Below are positions 31,554-38,736 of a DNA stretch of 44,191 nucleotides, piece by piece. The position numbers were made by a program, and so were the translations under genes. Below the pieces are notes generated by a model that worked only from the letters and a program-made list of their open reading frames with translations, made no database searches and was not told where the DNA came from. This DNA comes from a virus, in the IMG/VR virus record IMGVR_UViG_3300020581_000018, positions 1 through 44,191 of that record. One strand, given 5' to 3'. Numbering within the stretch: the stretch's first letter is position 1; each line of letters starts with the position of its first letter.

Positions 31554-34051
31554 GAAAACTATTCCTTATTTTGCCACTGCTTCTTGCCTCGGTTTCGCAG
31601 GCTCAGACTCTATGTCCAAGCACTAGCGGTACAGTTGCTTTTCTTTGCGCGGCTGGAGCGACTACGGCCGATGTAGCAGCGGCAATTAGCGCTGCCACCG
31701 ATGGGGCGGTCATCACCTTCTCGCCGGGTACGTATGGGAACATCATCTTCCCCAAGTTCTCTAGCGCAAAAGGTGTAACAGTCCAATGCGCTACTCCCTA
31801 TCCAATAGGAACGATTTCAATTACCGCGTGGTCGATCACGTCGAATGTTGCCACGTTTACAGCGGCTAATTCATTAGTTGCTGGGCAGACCGTGACTCTT
31901 TCTGCCTTTGGGACTTCGACGTTCTTCAACAATTATCCGATGACAGTTATTGCCACTGGACTAAGCAGCACTCAGTTCGAGGCTAATTTCACTCATGCCA
32001 ACGGATCGGCAACGGAATCAGGTACAGGGAATCTCGAAGCTGGCGGAGCTATAACCAATGCTTGTATTATCAACGCTCATGTAAGCGGAACTTTTCCAAA
32101 TCAGACTTCTTCTACGATTTTCGGTACAGATGCTCTCAGCGGGAATAACACTAAGTTCTATCGCATCTCAGGATTCACTTTCGATGGCGGCGGTTCCACC
32201 GTTCAGCCCACGTTTGGAACCATCTACTTCGACAGCTACAACGGCAGTCAGAATGCCACCATGTCTGGTCCAGCAGGGAACGGCGGTTTTCGCCTTGACC
32301 ATAACACCTTCCGCAATTCCAAAACAGGCTCCCAGATGTTCCTCTGTGGCAGTGTTCCCGGTCCTCCCATCATTATGAATTGCTACGGAGTGATTGACCA
32401 TAATCTCTACGTCAATCCGACAACGCTATCAATGGCGATTTCTGTCGGCAACTTCCCGAATCCCAAGCCCGCTCAACCGCAAATGGGGACAATTTACAAC
32501 ACCTTCATGGAGAACAATGTCCTCAACTTCGCCGCTACGGGAAATACTAGCGCCGAGGGTTGCGTCGATAACTGGATCGGGCCTTACGTCATACGGCATA
32601 ACGTGGCGCTGAATTGTCTCTGGCTCAATCACGGGGAAACTCATTTAGGCGGTCCAATAAACTTCGAGTTCTACAACAATGCAAGCACCATCACGGATAC
32701 AACTACCGGAGTAGGCGATTGCAATGAGCAGGTTCACCTGCAAGGCGCAGGGACGGTGATGCTATTCAACAATACCTGCATGCCTGCTTCCGGGCACACA
32801 AACAATGGCTTTCAGTTTCAGGAATATCGTGGGGGGGCAGGTACGGCGGGCAACACTTTCTCTGTTACGGCGGTTGCGGTAGGCCCAGGAAGTGCAATCA
32901 CGTATACCGGAACTGGATTAGCTTCCGCTCCTCATGGTTGGTACAACTTCAGCGGTTTCGTGAACGCCGGGAACAATACCTTCACGCAAATCACGTCATC
33001 TACAGCTACAACACTAGTCGGGATCACCACTAAAAGCCTTTTGACGCAAGTGAATGAGTCTGGTGCTACAGCCACCGCCAACTTCTCCTCACAGGATGGC
33101 TCTGCTCCGCAGTGTGACGGCACCGTGGCTTCTCCTGCTACGGTTGTATGGGCAACAACGGCCCCGGATGGCAACCGTTCTCCAATCGCTACCTATCGCG
33201 GGTATCCTTGCGGCAACCAACCAGGGCGCGACCTCGCTGGAAATATCCAGCCCATCTATGCAGCAAACAATCTCTTCCAAGATAACGGCGCAATCCTGCC
33301 CATGAAGTTTGGAAGCGTCGGAGGTGTGCTCGATTACTTCTCAGCCCACATGCAATCCCAGCGCGAGTGGTTCGATGAAGTTGGAAACACGGCGCAATCA
33401 AATGCCACTACGCCTTTTAATGGAACCACAGGAACGGGATGGGGCACGCTCGCCAACCGGCCAACTACTTGCACCAGCAATACAACTGAAAACGCCTTCG
33501 GAGCAGGAACCAGCGGGGTCGGCTACTATGCTACCGACCAAGGCTCTCAAGGCACTTGGTATAAATGCACCGCAACCAATACCTGGACATCGTTCTATAC
33601 GCCTTACACCTATCCGCATCCACTCGTAACTGCCACTTCCGCACCTGTTGCCACATTCTCAGTAAACCCCGTGAACATAGGACAAGTTCCTGTCGGCTTT
33701 ACCAGCAACCCAACAGCGACAATTACGCTCACAAACACCGGCACAGCTAACCTAGTCGTGAGTTCCGTGCTTTTACACATCCCCGTCTTCTCGCTCGTCA
33801 ACAATACCTGCGGAACGCCAGCTACGATAAATTCCAGCACTCCCGGCGTAGGCTTTACGCTGACACCCGACTCAAGCTGCACGTTCCAAGTGCAGGCACA
33901 AGCTCCCGCAGGCAACCCGCAGGCATGGTCCGATACCGCCACGTTTGGCGATAACACGCCTGCTACTTTTGATTCTTTACTACTAACGATGAATGCCGCA
34001 GGGCCACCAGCACCAACAATAGGTCTTTCTGCTAGGAGGAACCAACCATGA
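31550..34051 (+). CDS. secreted beta-helix protein with choice-of-anchor D domain
   Basis: This 833-residue protein has a signal peptide ending SVSQAQ near residue 19. Residues about 100-166 are the recurring small beta module (SLVAGQTVTLSAFGTST). The middle shows right-handed beta-helix rungs with HN/NN turns (FRLDHNTF, VIDHNLY, MENNVLNF, VIRHNVA), typical of polysaccharide lyases. Residues about 699-820 match the choice-of-anchor D (ASH-like) domain (NIGQVPVGFTSNPTATITL, CTFQVQAQ). The ATG overlaps the previous stop. Likely a polysaccharide-binding or degrading surface or spike protein; no catalytic residues are identified. Confidence 0.7.
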   Translation: MRKLFLILPLLLASVSQAQTLCPSTSGTVAFLCAAGATTADVAAAISAATDGAVITFSPGTYGNIIFPKFSSAKGVTVQCATPYPIGTISITAWSITSNVATFTAANSLVAGQTVTLSAFGTSTFFNNYPMTVIATGLSSTQFEANFTHANGSATESGTGNLEAGGAITNACIINAHVSGTFPNQTSSTIFGTDALSGNNTKFYRISGFTFDGGGSTVQPTFGTIYFDSYNGSQNATMSGPAGNGGFRLDHNTFRNSKTGSQMFLCGSVPGPPIIMNCYGVIDHNLYVNPTTLSMAISVGNFPNPKPAQPQMGTIYNTFMENNVLNFAATGNTSAEGCVDNWIGPYVIRHNVALNCLWLNHGETHLGGPINFEFYNNASTITDTTTGVGDCNEQVHLQGAGTVMLFNNTCMPASGHTNNGFQFQEYRGGAGTAGNTFSVTAVAVGPGSAITYTGTGLASAPHGWYNFSGFVNAGNNTFTQITSSTATTLVGITTKSLLTQVNESGATATANFSSQDGSAPQCDGTVASPATVVWATTAPDGNRSPIATYRGYPCGNQPGRDLAGNIQPIYAANNLFQDNGAILPMKFGSVGGVLDYFSAHMQSQREWFDEVGNTAQSNATTPFNGTTGTGWGTLANRPTTCTSNTTENAFGAGTSGVGYYATDQGSQGTWYKCTATNTWTSFYTPYTYPHPLVTATSAPVATFSVNPVNIGQVPVGFTSNPTATITLTNTGTANLVVSSVLLHIPVFSLVNNTCGTPATINSSTPGVGFTLTPDSSCTFQVQAQAPAGNPQAWSDTATFGDNTPATFDSLLLTMNAAGPPAPTIGLSARRNQP

Positions 34052-34254
34052 ACATACAACAGATAGTCGATTACGTGAAGTTGCATTGGGTCACTGTTCT
34101 TGCTTTGGGCATGGCGGTTTGGAACTATTCCGCTCCAACCGTACACGCCTACGTTGCCAACCATCCCGGAGCATCGTTCTGGTATGGATTGGCAGCGGTC
34201 GTCGTGACGTTCTACGTCAAGTCACCGATTACACCCACTGCGCCAAAGCCGTGA
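34048..34254 (+). CDS. small two-segment membrane protein
   Basis: This 68-residue protein has two hydrophobic stretches (VTVLALGMAVW and FWYGLAAVVVTFYV) joined by a short loop, the usual outline of a holin-sized protein. Its N-terminus (VKLHWVTVLAL) resembles that of the next gene (IEAHWGDLIAL), hinting at a tandem duplication. AGGAGG precedes the ATG, and the start overlaps the stop of the fibre gene. Holin is possible but unproven. Confidence 0.5.
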   Translation: MNIQQIVDYVKLHWVTVLALGMAVWNYSAPTVHAYVANHPGASFWYGLAAVVVTFYVKSPITPTAPKP

Positions 34255-34448
34255 AGAACTTCATCGAGGCCCATTGGGGCGACTTAATCGCGCTCCATCT
34301 CATTTATCTGGGACTCGGTGTAATTTATTTTGCTCACGGCAACACGGACTACTCACACATCGGAGAGAGTCTCATTCTATCGGGAGGAATGACATTGCGT
34401 TTCAAGGGACAGGAGCCAAAGAATCCCGTTGCGCCATTTGGCAGTTAA
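34251..34448 (+). CDS. small membrane protein (65 aa)
   Basis: This 65-residue protein has one clear hydrophobic segment (LIALHLIYLGLGVIYFA) and a polar C-terminus ending in EPKNPVAPFGS. GTG 34251 overlaps the previous stop (GTGA). It is similar in layout and N-terminal sequence to the gene upstream, so one may be a diverged copy. A role in lysis with its neighbours is inference. Confidence 0.5.
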   Translation: MKNFIEAHWGDLIALHLIYLGLGVIYFAHGNTDYSHIGESLILSGGMTLRFKGQEPKNPVAPFGS

Positions 34449-34465
34449 TTGGATAATCAACGCGT

Positions 34466-34645
34466 ATGGCCGATGAACCCGCCACTAAAGAGTTTGTTGA
34501 TCGAGCCGTAGCAGCGGAAAGGCGGCTGACAGATGAGATGTTCCGGCAGCGCGATAAAGCCATTGAACTGATCGCGTCAAAGGTTCCATTGTATATTTCG
34601 ATTGCTGGGATGCTGATGGCAGCGTGGGCATTGCTGAAAAAATAG
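34466..34645 (+). CDS. small protein with C-terminal membrane anchor (59 aa)
   Basis: This 59-residue protein has a charged helical N-terminal domain (EFVDRAVAAERRLTDEMF) and one C-terminal membrane segment (YISIAGMLMAAWALL). That is the outline of class III holin-like or accessory lysis proteins. ATG 34466 follows the previous gene by 17 nt without a strong Shine-Dalgarno. AGGGGGA after its stop serves the next gene. Confidence 0.5.
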   Translation: MADEPATKEFVDRAVAAERRLTDEMFRQRDKAIELIASKVPLYISIAGMLMAAWALLKK

Positions 34646-34654
34646 GGGGACCTA

Positions 34655-34843
34655 ATGCCGCAACTGAACTCAGACCAAATCCTTTTTGTAAGTGCGGCAT
34701 TCAACGTGTTAACTTATCTCATCATGGTTTGGCGCAAGGACCGTAAAGAAGCCAAGGCCCAAGGGAATCAGGACTGGAAGTTCAAGGCCATGTGGAAGGA
34801 ATACGCTGAGAAGCACGACATCCCTCTGAATGGAGACGATTGA
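34655..34843 (+). CDS. small membrane protein, possible inner spanin-like (62 aa)
   Basis: This 62-residue protein has one N-terminal membrane segment (ILFVSAAFNVLTYLIMVW) and a charged helical cytoplasmic or periplasmic tail rich in Lys and Glu. Topology resembles small spanins or holin regulators, but no partner lipoprotein is adjacent. AGGGGGA lies 8 nt before the ATG. The stop overlaps the next start (TGATG). Confidence 0.5.
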   Translation: MPQLNSDQILFVSAAFNVLTYLIMVWRKDRKEAKAQGNQDWKFKAMWKEYAEKHDIPLNGDD

Positions 34844-35106
34844 TGAGCCACCCGCCCAAAGATGGAGAAGTCTACAAGACAACCTGCACAGTTGCGAATC
34901 CCTCGGTAGCGACCTGCGAAGGTGATGGCCTGACAGCTACAGCGGAGAACGCTGATGGATACTTTGTCAAAGATCGCCGCTACGTATGGAATGTCACTGA
35001 GCTTGCTCCTGACGATATACCGCCTATTTTCGACTTCCCAAACGCCCAGCCGCAGAACAGACCGCCCAGTGGACCCATAGCGGTCAGCACCATGTCTAGT
35101 CCATAA
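34843..35106 (+). CDS. hypothetical protein overlapping a convergent gene (87 aa)
   Basis: I do not recognise this protein. Its first 45 residues look like ordinary protein with two cysteines (TTCTVANPSVATCEG). The last 40 residues are Pro-rich and lie opposite a minus-strand membrane gene (34980-35222), so that part may be dictated by the other strand. ATG 34843 overlaps the previous stop by one base. It ends the rightward operon. Confidence 0.45.
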   Translation: MSHPPKDGEVYKTTCTVANPSVATCEGDGLTATAENADGYFVKDRRYVWNVTELAPDDIPPIFDFPNAQPQNRPPSGPIAVSTMSSP

Positions 35107-35222
35107 CTGGTATCTTGCTGAACCTTGCCGAGTGCCATAGCGAGAGCGAGCGCAAAGTAGACAACGAGCACAGTAAATCCGAAGGAATAGCCAGGCACGA
35201 TCTTTAGCCGGTCGTCACTCAT
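34980..35222 (-). CDS. small two-segment membrane protein (80 aa)
   Basis: This 80-residue protein has two hydrophobic helices (YSFGFTVLVVYFALALAMA and MGPLGGLFCGWAFG) with polar ends, typical of a holin-sized protein. Its ATG at 35222 overlaps the stop of the DUF5675-type gene by 4 nt, so it is the last gene of that leftward operon. Its 3' end runs 127 nt into the convergent plus-strand gene. A lysis role is inferred from size and neighbours. Confidence 0.55.
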   Translation of the reverse strand: MSDDRLKIVPGYSFGFTVLVVYFALALAMALGKVQQDTSYGLDMVLTAMGPLGGLFCGWAFGKSKIGGISSGASSVTFHT

Positions 35223-35629
35223 AAGTCATCCTCATACTCGTTCGTCCGTGGAGCATCAAGAATTTCAATCTCGCAACCTTCGGTATTCACGCCTGCTTGG
35301 ATGAGCGGAAACAGTTCGTTGAACGCTTCTCGCGTTGAGAATATCTCTTCACTGGCCAAATCGCGCTGTTCACCTACCAAAATACACCCGTCGCTGTTCT
35401 GCGGATAATTTCCCCAATGAAGCAAGATGTCGCTGCGTCCCGGTACGTCCAAAAGAATCGGCATCAGCCGATTGAAGTGCGGCGAAGGATACAATCCGAG
35501 TTTGTAAACACCCGATGGGATTACGACTGCAATACGTTCCAGCGTGAATGCTTCGTGCTCACCGCCAAAAAACAGTTCTCCGGGGACCGAGACTTTGGCG
35601 GGGATTCCGCGTTGAAGAGTAAGGCGCAT
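35219..35629 (-). CDS. DUF5675-type phage protein
   Basis: This 136-residue protein follows the DUF5675 pattern: an opening LxR strand, a TLER segment (EAFTLERI), IPSGVYKLGLYPSPHF, then VPGRSDILLHWGN and a DGCILVG Cys. The family is common beside phage lysis genes and has been suspected of peptidoglycan activity; no reaction is established. The ATG at 35629 has no Shine-Dalgarno and follows a terminator-like hairpin and U-run by 3 nt. It is coupled to the membrane gene downstream. Confidence 0.75.
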   Translation of the reverse strand: MRLTLQRGIPAKVSVPGELFFGGEHEAFTLERIAVVIPSGVYKLGLYPSPHFNRLMPILLDVPGRSDILLHWGNYPQNSDGCILVGEQRDLASEEIFSTREAFNELFPLIQAGVNTEGCEIEILDAPRTNEYEDDL

Positions 35630-35632
35630 AAC

Positions 35633-35686
35633 AAAAAAGAGGGAGCCAGTAGGAGGTGAGTCCCCTAGGAATGACCACCGGCTCCC
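35633..35686 (-). terminator. rho-independent terminator-like hairpin before 35629 gene
   Basis: On the minus strand GGGAGCCGGT pairs with ACTGGCTCCC (one G-U), with a loop of about 26 nt, followed by TCTTTTTTGTT. The ATG of the 35629 gene comes 3 nt after the run. This is a terminator or attenuator between the Ig-like gene and the DUF5675-type gene. Confidence 0.65.
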
Positions 35687-35724
35687 TGCATACCACTTAC
35701 TCCTTTCTGTAGTCCAACCTGCGG

Positions 35725-36156
35725 CTACGAAAGTTGATTGAGGGTAAAGTCTGTGATTTGCGGCGGAGCGGCTGCAATTATAGGCACGTTGAAAGTGTGA
35801 CTGAGTGCCGTTCCCGCTGCGTTGGTTCCTGAAACTGTGACATTAAATGATTTTGCTACATCCGTCGCCGCCACAGCAGCGGTGAACGTAAACAAACCAT
35901 CTGTAGACACAGGTCCTAGCGTTACAAGCGTGTCATCCACCGTCACAGTGGGCGGCGAAGGAAGCGGCACACCGTTAGGTGGAACAAAACCGATCTGAAA
36001 AGTTCCTGTTGCTCCTGCTTGTACTCCGGTAATCATGGTTACAAAGTCTCCTATTCTTTGAAATAGCTGAAAGTCTGTGACTGCGAACACCCGCTCCAGT
36101 ATAGTCAGAATCTTGTGAAGCAGGCGTAAAATGTCCTTGTCGTCGTGGCTGAACAC
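35725..36156 (-). CDS. Ig-like protein with helical N-terminus
   Basis: This 143-residue protein has a helical N-terminal segment (residues 1-35, DILRLLHKILTILERVF) followed by a beta domain resembling bacterial Ig-like folds (PSPPTVTVDDTLVT and FNVTVSGTNAAGTALSHTF). Such modules decorate phage surfaces or bind cell-surface sugars. It lies between the cysteine-peptidase-like gene and the terminator hairpin. Its ATG is 1 nt from the previous gene. Confidence 0.5.
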   Translation of the reverse strand: MFSHDDKDILRLLHKILTILERVFAVTDFQLFQRIGDFVTMITGVQAGATGTFQIGFVPPNGVPLPSPPTVTVDDTLVTLGPVSTDGLFTFTAAVAATDVAKSFNVTVSGTNAAGTALSHTFNVPIIAAAPPQITDFTLNQLS

Positions 36157-36157
36157 A

Positions 36158-36880
36158 CTACACCGCTCCCAATTCTTGCAAGAGTCCTGTACTATCGAGG
36201 CCGCTTGGCGAGGTCCCGCTGGCCTTAATCCAATCGGGAGTTACGATAGCGTAGGCTTCCGTCACCCATTGCTGCCAGAACTCCCACACTGTCCTGTAGA
36301 CTTTTCCCCAGGAATCTAGGGCCGAGCCGATGGAGCCATACCCTTCCCAATTTACGCAGTGGCCTTCGTTTGTCGGTTTGTCGTTTCGCAGAAAACTAAA
36401 GGTCGGCTCTATGCCCTGATTCATCTCATCCACCATCGACTGTGGTACGGTGAATCCCGTGTAGATTCCTCCGAAGATGTCGATGACGGCTTTCACCATT
36501 TCGATGTTCTGAACGTCAACGCTGGCTGCGCCAAGAATAATTCCTTTGGCTTTGTACCAGTTGATTACGTCGAGGCAAACTGCCCCATTGTCCGTTGCTT
36601 CCGTCCCATCGTATCCCGTGATAGCGGAGTAATCGGCTATCGCTTCCTCGTCTGTTACGAGAAGTGGGCTTCCCGCTCTGGCTACAGACCGTTGGGTCAT
36701 TCGCAGGTGGTACATTGCGGCCACAGTGCAAAGCCCGATTCTATCGTTGCCCAACATCCCAAGAACTATGTCCCGTTCCCATGCCCGTACAGGGCGGGAT
36801 TTGACCAGTTTCATGTTCATGTGGTTTGACATTGAAGCCATCTTGAGACTACGGACGGCTGGTAGCTTTCCGAACTTCAT
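36158..36880 (-). CDS. papain-like cysteine peptidase-fold protein
   Basis: This 240-residue protein fits a phage family with a papain/C39-like fold. A candidate nucleophile Cys51 lies in NDRIGLCTVAAM, followed by ADYSAITGYDG and a DIFGGIYTGFTVP segment, and a candidate His174 is in NEGHCVNWEGYG; a late EAYAIVTPDWI completes the pattern. Family members are often called hypothetical or structural. It may be an enzyme that cleaves peptides or cell-wall crosslinks, but activity is unproven. ATG 36880 overlaps the stop of the Tat lipoprotein gene (TAATG). Confidence 0.55.
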   Translation of the reverse strand: MKFGKLPAVRSLKMASMSNHMNMKLVKSRPVRAWERDIVLGMLGNDRIGLCTVAAMYHLRMTQRSVARAGSPLLVTDEEAIADYSAITGYDGTEATDNGAVCLDVINWYKAKGIILGAASVDVQNIEMVKAVIDIFGGIYTGFTVPQSMVDEMNQGIEPTFSFLRNDKPTNEGHCVNWEGYGSIGSALDSWGKVYRTVWEFWQQWVTEAYAIVTPDWIKASGTSPSGLDSTGLLQELGAV

Positions 36881-37434
36881 TACTTCACCCGCAACGTCTG
36901 GCCGTTCGCGGCCATGATTGCGTTAAACTTGTTTACGAAATCCTTCGTTGACTTCGCTGGAGCAACTCCAATAGCCGCTTTCATGGCCGCAGGCGGTGGT
37001 GGTGTAACTGGCTGCAACTTGTTGCGAATGCTAACCAGCGTGGCAATCAGCAGGGAAAGGCCCAGCTTGGCAGCGGACAGAACGGCGGCAGGGATACTAA
37101 CTGGCAGAGCAGCAAGAGCCTGAGTCAGGCCGCCTGAGAGCGCGTCGAGCGTGGCGATGATCTTGTCCAAGCGGGTGTTCTGCGGATCAGTCGAGTGCTG
37201 GTAGAGGTTGATGGCGTTCTGCACTGCCGCCCACAGGTTGTCTACCGTGGTAGCAATGGCGGTGAACGGCCCATCCACAATCGAAGCAATGCCATCAAAG
37301 GCCGTCAGCCCTACTGGAACCCAAGTTTCAAGCTCGTTTAACGCGCTGCAACCTTCGAGCGTGAGCGAAGTTCCAGCCAAAGCCAGTCCTGCTACACCAC
37401 CTACCAAATGCCCTGCAAATTGTCTGCGATTCAT
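36880..37434 (-). CDS. putative Tat-exported lipoprotein
   Basis: This 184-residue protein starts NRRQFAGHLVGGVAGLALAG with a twin-arginine motif and ends its hydrophobic region in LTLEGC (Cys29), a plausible though unusual lipobox because of the Glu. The mature part is helical and Ala/Leu-rich with a Pro run in the middle. GGGAG lies 8 nt before ATG 37434. I know no function. Phage Tat lipoproteins are rare; a role in superinfection exclusion or host envelope change is speculation. Confidence 0.55.
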   Translation of the reverse strand: MNRRQFAGHLVGGVAGLALAGTSLTLEGCSALNELETWVPVGLTAFDGIASIVDGPFTAIATTVDNLWAAVQNAINLYQHSTDPQNTRLDKIIATLDALSGGLTQALAALPVSIPAAVLSAAKLGLSLLIATLVSIRNKLQPVTPPPPAAMKAAIGVAPAKSTKDFVNKFNAIMAANGQTLRVK

Positions 37435-37453
37435 AGTTTTCTCCCTTTTCGTC

Positions 37454-37482
37454 ACTTTAGTCTTTTGGCCCAACTTCTACAA
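37454..37482 (-). promoter_or_regulatory. leftward promoter before Tat lipoprotein gene
   Basis: On the minus strand TTGTAG (complement of 37477-37482), a 17-bp spacer and TAAAGT (complement of 37454-37459). Transcription would start near 37447, about 13 nt upstream of the ATG. The -35 is imperfect. Confidence 0.35.
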
Positions 37483-37488
37483 GAACTC

Positions 37489-37608
37489 TTATTGCCCCGT
37501 GTTACCCAGCAATGCCCACCACAAGTTCATCAGGTCATCGAACCAGTCAGGATCATCTATATCGTCAGGGTCGTCTCCTGCTGGTAGGTCGGTCATGGCG
37601 AGCTTCAT
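37489..37608 (-). CDS. possible small acidic protein (39 aa)
   Basis: This 39-residue leftward frame starts at ATG 37608 and overlaps the end of the 258-residue gene by 44 nt. It is strikingly acidic, with repeated Asp-Pro/Asp (PAGDDPDDIDDPDWFDDL), then hydrophobic (NLWWALLG). A GTG further upstream could extend it. No ribosome-binding site is convincing. The composition suggests a real anti-repressor-size or DNA-mimic-like peptide, but that is speculation. Confidence 0.4.
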   Translation of the reverse strand: MKLAMTDLPAGDDPDDIDDPDWFDDLMNLWWALLGNTGQ

Positions 37609-38341
37609 GTCCGCAATAGCGCACACTGACCGAACGCTCGGTCAGAGGAGGATTAGACAAATCTCCGGTGCCAACGGTATCCCCCTCTGCGTTGTGAGTG
37701 GCTAACTCAACCGAACTCTCTGGCGGCACCTTCTCCGCTACTCCGGTGAGCAGGGCCAGCAATTTATTGAGTTGATCCGCTAGCCACTGCAAATCGTCGG
37801 CTCCAGTTACGCTGGAAATTCCAAAACGCCCAGCCAAGAGCGTTTCCAAATGCTCGGGCGTGACCTGCTCCGCCGATAGCTGTGGCCGCTCGGCGCGCTC
37901 TGCCTTTTCTATGGCCTCGTTTGCTGAATCAATCAGGCCATTCATAATTCCGCGCAAACCTGGCCGCTCGGCGGCTACCGCATCCAAAAGTAATCCAGCG
38001 CCGGGCTTGTTTTGAGTATTTTGCGAAGGATTTTTCGCTGCTTTGCCGACAATTCTATCGGCGTATTCGACCGCTTCGTCATAATCTCCTGCTCCCGTCG
38101 TTTTGTCGCAGATAAGCGCATTTCGTATCTCCTCTCGCAACTGTTCCGCTGGCCGCTCGGCTGGCTTCTCTGCGAGGGCGGCGGCATGGCCAGCAAGGTA
38201 AGCCTTTTCCAATCTCGCCGTTAGCACCTCTTCCTCGCACCCACCGCAACCCACAACGTAATCTTCGTGCTTTTTGCAAGGGTCGAACTTCCATAGGCTC
38301 GGCACTTTTACCTCTTTCACTTCCCGCAGTTCCTTTGTCAT
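37565..38341 (-). CDS. helical protein with Cys-rich N-terminus and AERP motifs
   Basis: This 258-residue protein is largely helical, rich in Ala, Glu and Arg, with a Cys/His set near the start (FDPCKKHEDYVVGCGGCEEE). The tetrapeptide AERP recurs three times, encoded each time by the identical 12-bp string GCCGAGCGGCCA. The ATG at 38341 overlaps the upstream stop (ATGA), and AAGGAAACGG is just ahead. I do not recognise a function; it may be a large accessory or DNA-binding protein. Confidence 0.5.
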   Translation of the reverse strand: MTKELREVKEVKVPSLWKFDPCKKHEDYVVGCGGCEEEVLTARLEKAYLAGHAAALAEKPAERPAEQLREEIRNALICDKTTGAGDYDEAVEYADRIVGKAAKNPSQNTQNKPGAGLLLDAVAAERPGLRGIMNGLIDSANEAIEKAERAERPQLSAEQVTPEHLETLLAGRFGISSVTGADDLQWLADQLNKLLALLTGVAEKVPPESSVELATHNAEGDTVGTGDLSNPPLTERSVSVRYCGHEARHDRPTSRRRP

Positions 38342-38475
38342 CGTTCCGTTTCCTTTCGCAGCAACTCCAGAAGCCACGCCTTCCACACAATCCACCGCCA
38401 GCGTAAGTTGTAGAGCCACGGCGGGTCGTTACGGACCCAGCCTACCAACTTCGCTGCACGCTCAAGAGGAGTCAT
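38338..38475 (-). CDS. small Trp-rich basic protein (45 aa)
   Basis: This 45-residue protein is rich in Trp, Arg and Leu (NDPPWLYNLRWRWIVWKAW), likely an amphipathic helix or a membrane-associated peptide. ATG 38475 is followed by a frame that overlaps the next gene's start (ATGA). AGGGACTCC lies 5-10 nt upstream, a weak site. I do not recognise a family. Confidence 0.5.
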   Translation of the reverse strand: MTPLERAAKLVGWVRNDPPWLYNLRWRWIVWKAWLLELLRKETER

Positions 38476-38483
38476 GGAGTCCC

Positions 38484-38693
38484 TCACCAGTAATTGACTA
38501 CATTCGCGCCGTGGTCGTATCTCGGATCACGCGGAATCACTGGACAAACAATGTAGTCTCCATCGGGTCCGGGGTCCGCCACCTTGTGGCAGCGATACTC
38601 CACGGGCGGCTCCCAGCAAGGTTGCGTTATGGGGCAGTCCTGGGCTTGCACCTGCAATGCGGCCAAAAACAGAATCATCGGTATAGTCACCAT
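38484..38693 (-). CDS. small secreted Cys-rich protein (69 aa)
   Basis: This 69-residue protein has a signal peptide (residues 1-18, ending QVQAQ) and a short mature region with four cysteines (DCPITQPC, RCH, IVCPV), which would form disulfides outside the cytoplasm. AAGGAG lies 8 nt before the ATG at 38693. Unknown family; a small exported phage effector is possible. Confidence 0.6.
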   Translation of the reverse strand: MVTIPMILFLAALQVQAQDCPITQPCWEPPVEYRCHKVADPGPDGDYIVCPVIPRDPRYDHGANVVNYW

Positions 38694-38736
38694 TTTTGTA
38701 TCTCCTTTAACTTTCTCGAACGTCTTTCCGCACCGC

